A stretch of 38,113 bases of DNA from JALZHR01 sp036388635 (GTDB lineage: Bacteria > Acidobacteriota > Blastocatellia > Pyrinomonadales > Pyrinomonadaceae). Location: contig DASVRL010000389.1 in NCBI GenBank assembly GCA_036388635.1, forward strand, positions 1 to 38,113, in the 5' to 3' direction. The translations under genes and the position numbers were made by a program. Shown here one piece after another: positions 31,529 to 38,113 of this stretch; within the stretch, counting starts at the first letter, position 1; each line of letters opens with the position of its first letter. Under the pieces are notes generated by a model. It worked only from the letters and a program-made list of their open reading frames with translations, had not been told where the DNA came from and ran no database searches.

Positions 31529-33172
31529 TTACTTCGCGCCGTTGCCGTCTTCGACGGGTTTTATTTCTTCGACGATTTTGATTTCGGTTTTTTCCACGCC
31601 GTTCGTCAGCTTGGGGTCCTGATTGACGCCGAGCTGCGCGAGCACGTCCGGCACATTTAAACCGAGCGCCTGGAGCTGTTGCAGCAGCGAGAAAATCATC
31701 GTCGGCGCGGTTTGGGCGAAACGATTGATACCGCTCGAACCGTTTCCGTTCCCGTTTCCGTTTCCGCCCTGGTCAATCATCACAATCTTGTCGATTTTTC
31801 CGAGCGGCTCGGCGACCGCCTGAAAGACCGGCGCGGAGGCTTCGATAATCGAAGGCAGTTTTTCGAGAATCGTCTGGAGGCGGGCGGCGTCGTTGAATTC
31901 GCGCCACGCGGCGGCTTTTTCCTTGATGGCGGTGGCTTCCGCCAAACCCTGCGCCTCGGTGGCTTTCGCGTGCGCCAAGCCCTGCGCCTGCAATTTTTCG
32001 GCTTCGGCTAAACCGAGCGCGCGGATTTTTTCGGCTTCGGCGCGACCTTCGGCTTCGATTGCCGTCGCGCGTCCCTGACCTTCTTTCTGCAATTTCTGCG
32101 CTTCGGCTTCGGCTTGCGCGATTTGCGCCTGCTTGCGACCTTCGGCTTCTAAAATCGCCGATTCCTGTGCGCCCTGCGCGCGCAGAACGGCGGCGCGGCG
32201 GTCGGCTTCGGCTTGTTTGACGACCGTGGCTTCGAGTTCTTTTTCCTTGCGCAGAACTTCCTGTTCCTGGACGGCGATTTGTTCCTGCGTGCGGATTCTT
32301 TCGATACGAACTTCTTCCGCCACAACCTCTTGCTGCGCTTTGGCTTCCGCCAGCGGTCCGGCTTGATTTGCCTTAGCGCGTTCCTTCTGGATTTCCGCCG
32401 AAACCTGCGCTTTTTGAATCTCGGTTTCGCGGTTCGATTGCGCGATTAAGGCTTCGGTATTCAATCGAACTTTTTCGCCTTCCTGCAAGGCTAAAGACGC
32501 TTTGATTTTCGAATCGCGATTGGCTTCCGCCTGCCCGATTTCGGCGTCGCGCTTGACTTCCGCCGTGCGGCGTTTGCCGAGCGCATCGAGATAACCTTCG
32601 TCGTCGGAGATTTCCTGAATCGTCAGCGCGTCGAGCCCGATGCCCATTTTTTCCAAATCGCCCGCCGCTTCCGATGTCAGTTTCTGCGCGAAGCTCTGGC
32701 GGTCGTTGTTGATTTCTTCGACGGTCAGAGTGCCGAGAATCGCCCGCAGGTGACCTTCCAGCGTCTGGAAAATCAGCCCGTGAAACTGCTCTCGAGGCAT
32801 TCCCAGAAAGCGTTCCGCCGCTGCCCGCAAAGATTCGTCGTCGCCTTTGATTTTGACGTTGGCGACGGCTTTGACCGAAACCGGAACGCCCTGCGAAGTA
32901 TAAGCGCGCGACGTGGCGAGCGGCACGGTTATCACGTTTAAATCGAGAAATTCGACCTTTTCCAGAAACGGAATGACGAGCGTCGCGCCGCCGCGCACCT
33001 GCCGGTAGCCGACGGTCGAGCCGTCAGCCAATCTGCGCTTTCTGCCGGAAATAACCGCCGCCTGATTCGGCGAAACCTTGATGTAGTTTTTGCTCAAAAG
33101 CATCATCGCGATGAGCAGGCAGACGACTATCGCGACAACGACTGCGATTACGATAATAGGAAGTTCAAACAT
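31529..33172 (-). CDS. Flotillin-family SPFH/Band 7 protein (YqiK/FloT-like)
   Basis: 547 aa with one N-terminal membrane helix (about 4-27), an SPFH/Band 7 domain (about 28-200), then a long coiled coil rich in Ala, Glu, Lys and Gln (about 205-440) with AEAEKIRALGLAEAEKLQAQG repeats, and a Gly/Asn-rich linker (GGNGNGNGNGSSG) before a C-terminal region. The order matches bacterial flotillins, which scaffold membrane microdomains. AGAGAGG precedes the ATG. The NfeD-like gene lies directly upstream in the same orientation, the standard flotillin/NfeD pairing. Confidence 0.93.
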   Translation of the reverse strand: MFELPIIVIAVVVAIVVCLLIAMMLLSKNYIKVSPNQAAVISGRKRRLADGSTVGYRQVRGGATLVIPFLEKVEFLDLNVITVPLATSRAYTSQGVPVSVKAVANVKIKGDDESLRAAAERFLGMPREQFHGLIFQTLEGHLRAILGTLTVEEINNDRQSFAQKLTSEAAGDLEKMGIGLDALTIQEISDDEGYLDALGKRRTAEVKRDAEIGQAEANRDSKIKASLALQEGEKVRLNTEALIAQSNRETEIQKAQVSAEIQKERAKANQAGPLAEAKAQQEVVAEEVRIERIRTQEQIAVQEQEVLRKEKELEATVVKQAEADRRAAVLRAQGAQESAILEAEGRKQAQIAQAEAEAQKLQKEGQGRATAIEAEGRAEAEKIRALGLAEAEKLQAQGLAHAKATEAQGLAEATAIKEKAAAWREFNDAARLQTILEKLPSIIEASAPVFQAVAEPLGKIDKIVMIDQGGNGNGNGNGSSGINRFAQTAPTMIFSLLQQLQALGLNVPDVLAQLGVNQDPKLTNGVEKTEIKIVEEIKPVEDGNGAK

Positions 33173-33313
33173 TTTTACCTCTCTTTACGCCTGCCCGCCG
33201 GGCAAGCCTGAAAAAATGACACGCGAAAATTCTGAAACTTGAGCGATAAGGAAACCAAAATTCGATATTTTTATTTTCGGTTGTGCGAATTTTAATCTGA
33301 AAACGGGTTTGTT

Positions 33314-33877
33314 TCAAGCCCTTTCGGAAAAAAGCGAAAAGCCTTCGCCCGCATCGACGCTGACGATGACCGAATCGCTTCCGATTGAATCGATGCGAAC
33401 GAGCTGACCGGCTTTTATTTCTTCGCCGCCCGCGGTGCGCGCCAGTTTTTCGATTTTTTCATCGCCGATGCGGCAGGAAATCTGTCCGAGCTGGTCGGGC
33501 TTGATATTGACGACGACCTGCGCCGTGCGCCCGATTAAATCTTCCGCGCGGACGGCGCTGGTCGATTGCTGAGCGTAAAGAAATTTTCCGAAGAAAAAAA
33601 CAATCGTGCCGAACGCCAAGCCGCCGACCAAGCCGCCGAGCGTGCTGCCGAGCGCGCCGAGCCCGATTTGCGCGCCGATAACGCCGAAGCCGCCGAAAGC
33701 GACCAGAAAGACGCTGATCACGCGGCTGTCGAAGATGCCGAAATCGTGGCTCGCGTCCAAACCGAAATCGAGTCCGAGAATGTCGAAAATATCGCCGACG
33801 ACCAGCGAAATCAGCAGAAAAAGAAATCCGATGCCGCCGATTATCAGAAAAGTGGTTAGCAAAGTAATATCAGTCAC
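33314..33877 (-). CDS. NfeD-like membrane protein with OB fold
   Basis: 187 aa: one N-terminal helix, then a cluster of two helices (about 50-95), then a C-terminal OB-fold-like beta domain (about 110-187, EDLIGRTAQVVVNIKPDQLGQISC, GEEIKAGQLVRI). This is the YuaF/YqiJ type of short NfeD protein that acts with flotillins, not the long form with a ClpP-like protease domain. It is followed by the flotillin gene 141 bp later. It probably helps to organise flotillin assemblies. Confidence 0.88.
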   Translation of the reverse strand: MTDITLLTTFLIIGGIGFLFLLISLVVGDIFDILGLDFGLDASHDFGIFDSRVISVFLVAFGGFGVIGAQIGLGALGSTLGGLVGGLAFGTIVFFFGKFLYAQQSTSAVRAEDLIGRTAQVVVNIKPDQLGQISCRIGDEKIEKLARTAGGEEIKAGQLVRIDSIGSDSVIVSVDAGEGFSLFSERA

Positions 33878-33973
33878 GGTTTTCGCCCCGCCCAGAGCGC
33901 AAACGTTTTAAGCGTTTCGCGCTTTTATATTAAAACGAAAATTATTCTACACCAGTTTCAAAAATCGCACGAC

Positions 33974-34008
33974 AAAAAAGCCGCCGAGTCTGAAACTCGG
34001 CGGCTTTT
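33974..34008 (-). terminator. Intrinsic terminator of clpC
   Basis: On the minus strand AAAAGCCGCCGAGT (33995-34008) pairs perfectly with ACTCGGCGGCTTTT (33976-33989), then TT. It lies 26 bp past the stop at 34034. Confidence 0.95.
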
Positions 34009-34033
34009 CCAGAATATTAAACAGCTTTTGAAA

Positions 34034-36313
34034 TTAATTTAAGCTGAAAGCATCCATTGTTTTGACGACTATCTCGCCGTCTTCGGCATCGACGATGAAT
34101 CGCATCGCGAGTTTCCAGTCATTGGTAATCGGCAGCTTCACTTTCTCGTCAATATAACGTTTCAGAAAACGCGCGCCGTAAGCGGGACTGTAGCCTTTTT
34201 CGGTGACCAGCTCGATCGCTTTTTCCGTGATTTCGATGATTTTGCCCTGGCGTTCCATCTGGCGTTTTAATTTGCTCAGATAAAGACGGGCAATCTCGCG
34301 CACTTCGTCCATCATCAGCGGCGAAAAGACGACGATTTCGTCAATGCGGTTGCGGAATTCCGGCGAGAAACGCTGTTCGGCGGCTTTCATCGCCGCGCCT
34401 TTGATTTCGCGGATGTCGCCCAGAGTTTTCTGCCCGAAACCGAGCGGTTTTTCGTATTTCTTAAAGTTTTCCGAGCCTAAATTCGAAGTCATAATGACAA
34501 TCGCGTCCGACAGGTAAACTTTCTTGCCGCGCCCGTCCGTCATCCAGCCTTCGTCAAAAGCCTGCAAAAACAAATTCATCAGATACGGCGAGGCTTTTTC
34601 GACTTCGTCCAGCAGCAGAACCGTATACGGATTTTCCCGCAGCTGTTCGGTCAGAATTCCGCCGCGTTCCGAGCCGACGATGCCGCGCGGCATCCCGATA
34701 AGCTTTTCGATGCCGACCGTGCCGTCGCCGTATTCCGACATATCGATGCGCACCATTTTGCCTTCGTCGCCGAACATAAATTCGGCAACCGCTTTCGCCA
34801 ATTCGGTTTTGCCGACGCCGGTCGGTCCTAGAAACAAAAGAACGCCGTCGGGTTTGTAATGATTTTCCTTCAAAGGTCCTTTGTTCAGACGCAATCTTTG
34901 CGCGACGGCTTTGACCGCGTCTTTCTGACCGATGACGCGTTGACCGAGAACTTCTTCCATATGCGAGAAGCGATCGGTCGTGTCGCGGAAAATCATATCT
35001 TTCGGAATGCGCGATTCCTGCGAGATAACGTCGATAATGTGTTCGGGCTTGACGACTGCCGAAGTCGGCTCGTTGATTTCGACTTTGACCGAAGCCGTGT
35101 CGAGCCAGCCGATTGCCTTATCAGGCAGATGCAGATTCCGAATGTATTTCGGAGCCATTTCCAGAGCCGTGTTGATGGCTTCGTCGGAAATCGTCACCGA
35201 ATAATTTTTCTCCAGCCGCGGACGTAATCCCAGCAGAATTTCCTTGGTTTCGCTGATTGTCGGTTCATCGACTTTGACCAGACGAAAACGGCGGGCTAAA
35301 GCTTCGTCTTCGCCGATGTATTCCTTGTATTCGGTTATCGTCGTGGCGCCGATAATGCGCAGCTCGCCGCGCGCCAGAGCGGATTTGAACATATTCGCCG
35401 CGTCCGAACTCGTGCCGAGCGCCGCGCCCGCGCCGATAATCGTGTGCGCTTCGTCGATGAAAAGAATAATATCCGATTTTTCTTTAACTTCGTCGATGAT
35501 GCCTTTGATGCGTTCTTCAAACATTCCGCGCAGCATCGTTCCGGCGACCAGTCCGCCCATTTGCAACTGGACGATGTGAGCGTTGCGCAGGCGTTCGGGA
35601 ACTTTTTCCGGTTCGAGTTCAATCAATCTCGCCAAGCCTTCGACGACCGCCGTTTTGCCGACGCCCGGCTCGCCGACGAGCATCGGCGAATTCGAGCGCT
35701 CGCGGTGCGAGAGAATTTCCAGCATCTGGCGGATTTCCAGCTCACGCCCGATGGTCGGCGGAATCTTGTCCTGGCGGGCGAGCTTGTTAAGGCTGACGCC
35801 GAAATGTTTTAAGTATGAAGGCAATTCGTATTTTCGGCGCGTGCGTTCTTCTTCCTGCTCGCGCGATTTGATGCGCATCCGCGCCGTCGAAGCTACTTCG
35901 TCCGAAGGAACTCCCAAATTTTGCAGAATATCGTTTAAAAGACTGCGCTCGTCAGTCGAGACGACATAAAAAATATCGCTTCCGTCAATCACGCGGCGAC
36001 CCTGCGAGCGCGCCCGCTCCATCGAGCGTTTAAAAAGGTCGGTCGTTTCAGGCGCAATACGGAAGCCTTTGCCCGTGTGAGCGCGGGTATTTTCAAGGCG
36101 TTTTTCCAGTAAAAGCCGAACCGTGCGCGGGTCAATCGAAAGGTCGCGCATAGTGGAATTAAAAAGCTCGGCTTCCTCGTCAGCCAGAGCCTGCAGAATG
36201 TGTTCGATAGAAATATAATTCTGGTCGCGACGTCTCGATTCGTTCATCGCGCCGTCCAGAACACGCCTGCCGCTGTCGCTGAATTTATCTTTATAGGCTT
36301 CTAAATCTGTCAT
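34034..36313 (-). CDS. clpC: ATP-dependent Clp unfoldase, ClpC/ClpA type
   Basis: 759 aa. The Clp N-domain (about 1-145) is followed by AAA1 with Walker A GEPGVGKTAVV and Walker B ILFIDEAH, then AAA2 with Walker A GPTGVGKTELA, Walker B VLLLDEVEK and sensor/arginine region FRNRIDEIV. The loop KPLGFGQK holds an LGF tripeptide in the position of the ClpP-docking IGF/VGF loop, so it should work with ClpP. The coiled-coil middle domain that ClpC and ClpB carry between AAA1 and AAA2 is absent; length and layout are closer to ClpA. It unfolds substrates for degradation. The gene is between groEL and the NfeD/flotillin pair. The symbol is approximate. Confidence 0.88.
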   Translation of the reverse strand: MTDLEAYKDKFSDSGRRVLDGAMNESRRRDQNYISIEHILQALADEEAELFNSTMRDLSIDPRTVRLLLEKRLENTRAHTGKGFRIAPETTDLFKRSMERARSQGRRVIDGSDIFYVVSTDERSLLNDILQNLGVPSDEVASTARMRIKSREQEEERTRRKYELPSYLKHFGVSLNKLARQDKIPPTIGRELEIRQMLEILSHRERSNSPMLVGEPGVGKTAVVEGLARLIELEPEKVPERLRNAHIVQLQMGGLVAGTMLRGMFEERIKGIIDEVKEKSDIILFIDEAHTIIGAGAALGTSSDAANMFKSALARGELRIIGATTITEYKEYIGEDEALARRFRLVKVDEPTISETKEILLGLRPRLEKNYSVTISDEAINTALEMAPKYIRNLHLPDKAIGWLDTASVKVEINEPTSAVVKPEHIIDVISQESRIPKDMIFRDTTDRFSHMEEVLGQRVIGQKDAVKAVAQRLRLNKGPLKENHYKPDGVLLFLGPTGVGKTELAKAVAEFMFGDEGKMVRIDMSEYGDGTVGIEKLIGMPRGIVGSERGGILTEQLRENPYTVLLLDEVEKASPYLMNLFLQAFDEGWMTDGRGKKVYLSDAIVIMTSNLGSENFKKYEKPLGFGQKTLGDIREIKGAAMKAAEQRFSPEFRNRIDEIVVFSPLMMDEVREIARLYLSKLKRQMERQGKIIEITEKAIELVTEKGYSPAYGARFLKRYIDEKVKLPITNDWKLAMRFIVDAEDGEIVVKTMDAFSLN

Positions 36314-36413
36314 AAATTTCTCTTACTGCTCCTGAAACTTTAGATGCCGTGTGGACGACAATTTATGCCCAGAAACATTGTAACATTTTCAAAGTAACAA
36401 AAGACAAGAAACA

Positions 36414-36450
36414 AATCGGCAGATTAGCGCTTTTCATTAACCTGCCGATT
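36414..36450 (-). terminator. Hairpin downstream of groEL
   Basis: AATCGGCAG (36414-36422) pairs with CTGCCGATT (36442-36450). On the minus strand TTGTTTCTTGTCTTTTG follows, suitable for termination of groEL transcripts about 150 bp past its stop. Confidence 0.6.
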
Positions 36451-36512
36451 CGTCTCATTATTTTATTGAACAAAAATTTTCGGAAACTCTCCCAAACTTA
36501 AGAATCCGTCTC

Positions 36513-36558
36513 GGCGCTCTTGGCGGGCAGGAATTTCTTTTTACCTGCCAAGAGCGCC
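36513..36558. repeat. GC-rich inverted repeat after groEL
   Basis: GGCGCTCTTGGC (36513-36524) and the flanking GCAGG (to 36531) pair with CCTGCCAAGAGCGCC (36544-36558), leaving a short bulge. It lies about 45 bp after the groEL stop. No T-tract follows on the minus strand, so it may stabilise the mRNA end or pause polymerase. Confidence 0.6.
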
Positions 36559-36602
36559 GGGATTTTCCCGACGAGCGCAAAGCGTATTTTCAAGCCGGAT
36601 TT

Positions 36603-38113
36603 TTAATCATAATCGTCGCCGTGCATTCCGCCGCCGGCGGCTTTTTTCTTTTCCGGGACATCGGTAATCGTGGCGTCGGTCGTCAGCATCAAGCCGGCAA
36701 TCGAAGCGGCGTTCTGCAAAGCCGTCCGCACGACTTTTGCCGGGTCGATAATGCCCGCCGCCAGCAAATCTTCGTATTTGTTCGTCGCCGCGTTAAAGCC
36801 GTTGCCGCCTTCCGCCGCCAGAACTTTTTCGACCACGATTGAGCCTTCGATGCCGGCGTTTCTGACAATGCGCTGAAGCGGTTCTTCCATCGCACGCTTG
36901 ACGATTTTGATGCCCGTCAGAACGTCCGGGTCATCGGACTCGATCGAATCCAATTCTTTTGAGGCTCGCAGCAAAGCGACGCCGCCGCCCGCGACGATGC
37001 CTTCCTGCGCCGCCGCTTTCGTCGCGTTCAGAGCGTCTTCGATGCGCGCTTTTTTCTCTTTCATCTCGGTTTCGGTCGCCGCGCCGACGCGCACGACCGC
37101 GACGCCGCCCGCGAGTTTGGCGAGACGCTCCTGCAATTTTTCGCGTTCATAATCGCTGGAGACGTTTTCGGTTTGACTGCGGATGGTTTGGATGCGTCCT
37201 TCAATCGCTTCCGCGCGTCCCGCGCCTTCGACAATCGTGGTGCTGTCTTTATCGACAATCACGCGTTTTGCCGTTCCCAAATCGTCCTGCGTCACGCTTT
37301 CGAGCTTGATGCCGATGTCTTCGGTGATAACTCGTCCGCCGGTTAAAACGGCGATGTCTTCGAGAATTTCCTTGCGGCGGTCGCCGAATGCCGGAGCCTT
37401 GACGGCGCAAACTTTTATTGTGCCGCGCAATTTGTTGACGACCAGCGTCGCCAGGGCTTCGGCTTCCACGTCTTCGGCGATAATCAAAAGCGAGCGCCCT
37501 TGCTGCGCCGACAGTTCGAGAACCGGAATCAATTCGCGCATCGAAGCGATTTTCTTTTCGTAAATCAGGATAAGCGGCTCGTCCAGAACCGTTTCCATAC
37601 GGTCGGCGTTCGTCACCAGATAAGCCGAAAGATAACCGCGGTCAAACTGCATTCCCTCAACCAAATCAAGCTCGGTCGCCATCGTTTTCGATTCTTCGAC
37701 CGTCACCACGCCGTCTTTGCCGACTTGCTCCATCGCGGCGGCGATAAGCTCGCCGATGTTTCTATCGTTATTGGCGGAAACCGACGCTACGTTGGCAAAT
37801 CCGCTTTGTCCCTCGACGTTTTGCGACTGATTTTTGATTGCTTCGACCGCGCGCTCGGTCGCCATCTGGATTCCGCGCTGCAAAGCCATCGGATTGGCGC
37901 CCGCCGCGACGTTTTTCACGCCTTCGCGAAAAATCGCCTGCGCCAGAACGGTCGCCGTCGTCGTGCCGTCGCCGGCAATGTCGTTGGTTTTCGTCGCGAC
38001 TTCCTTAACCATCTGCGCGCCCATATTCTGATAAGCGTCGGGCAATTCGATTTCTTTGGCGACGGTCACGCCGTCTTTGGTGATCAAAGGCGAGCCGTAA
38101 ATACGACCGATCA
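36603..38113 (-). CDS. groEL: Chaperonin GroEL, N-terminal end cut by the window edge
   Basis: The frame is open to the right edge (reading IGRIYGSPLITKDGVTVAKEIELPD), so the first ~45 residues are missing; the apparent start at 38087 is an internal Leu codon. Key parts are present: ITKDGVTVAKEI, GDGTTTATVLAQAI, the apical domain (GYLSAYLVTN, EDVEAEALATLVVNK), VAVVRVGAATETEMKEKKARIEDAL and EGIVAGGGVALLRA. It folds proteins in an ATP-driven ring with GroES (not in the window). The C-terminus ends in GGGMHGDDYD, not the repeated GGM tail of E. coli. About 500 of ~545 residues are present. Confidence 0.97.
   Translation of the reverse strand, partial: IGRIYGSPLITKDGVTVAKEIELPDAYQNMGAQMVKEVATKTNDIAGDGTTTATVLAQAIFREGVKNVAAGANPMALQRGIQMATERAVEAIKNQSQNVEGQSGFANVASVSANNDRNIGELIAAAMEQVGKDGVVTVEESKTMATELDLVEGMQFDRGYLSAYLVTNADRMETVLDEPLILIYEKKIASMRELIPVLELSAQQGRSLLIIAEDVEAEALATLVVNKLRGTIKVCAVKAPAFGDRRKEILEDIAVLTGGRVITEDIGIKLESVTQDDLGTAKRVIVDKDSTTIVEGAGRAEAIEGRIQTIRSQTENVSSDYEREKLQERLAKLAGGVAVVRVGAATETEMKEKKARIEDALNATKAAAQEGIVAGGGVALLRASKELDSIESDDPDVLTGIKIVKRAMEEPLQRIVRNAGIEGSIVVEKVLAAEGGNGFNAATNKYEDLLAAGIIDPAKVVRTALQNAASIAGLMLTTDATITDVPEKKKAAGGGMHGDDYD

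Noticed and set aside
1..38113. CRISPR arrays, tRNA or rRNA genes, insertion sequences, phage genes
   Set aside because: No regularly spaced repeats, cloverleaf sequences, rRNA segments or transposase/integrase proteins were seen on either strand.

Overview
The window looks like a chromosomal segment of an Acidobacteriota bacterium, probably Blastocatellia or Pyrinomonadaceae-like. This is inferred from protein style only: a Hanks kinase fused to TolB_N/FlgO-like and TPR modules, PD40 propellers, a tail of six FG-GAP-type calcium-loop repeats, and many secreted proteins of unknown function. I see no transposase, integrase, phage gene, tRNA, rRNA or CRISPR array. Both ends cut genes: a TPR/propeller protein on the left and groEL on the right.

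Left to right: (1) the end of a membrane-anchored propeller/TolB_N/TPR protein on the + strand (1-2679). (2) A minus-strand block, 2983-23381, of small transcription units encoding almost only exported or membrane proteins: a four-helix membrane protein, a DUF6683-like protein, a lipoprotein, a DUF4870 membrane protein, a secreted alpha/beta hydrolase, a PD40 propeller with a CARDB/DUF11-like domain, a 207-aa secreted protein, an 822-aa secreted unknown, a 163-aa secreted unknown, a PPC-like secreted protein with an O-methyltransferase, and a 489-aa secreted protein. (3) Inside this block, on the opposite strand, an 1827-aa Ser/Thr kinase carrying three consecutive copies of a TolB_N+TPR module. 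(4) A secreted FG-GAP protein. (5) A housekeeping stretch: accD, a DinB-like gene, folC, a secreted unknown and gpmA on +; then a LolA-like protein, a TonB_C protein, flotillin, NfeD-like, clpC and partial groEL on -.

The main discovery is regulatory. All nine transcription units of the minus-strand block begin with the same bipartite sequence, TGATACTTTT-N13-CGCYTTA (one with N14), 33-67 bp before the start codon. It has the layout of an ECF sigma-factor promoter and defines a local regulon of envelope and secreted proteins. Most units also end in a strong hairpin terminator; at 8066-8112 the terminator and the next promoter share the same bases. The kinase between them has a different, sigma70-like promoter that diverges from one of these sites.

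Two uncharacterised domains are shared among regulon members. A region of about 210 residues with four conserved cysteines lies at the N-terminus of the hydrolase (residues 54-260) and at the C-terminus of the 822-aa protein (600-821). A domain of about 160 residues forms most of the 207-aa protein and the C-terminal half of the 489-aa protein. Together these suggest a stress- or signal-responsive envelope/secretome programme that has not, to my knowledge, been described; its function is unknown from sequence alone.
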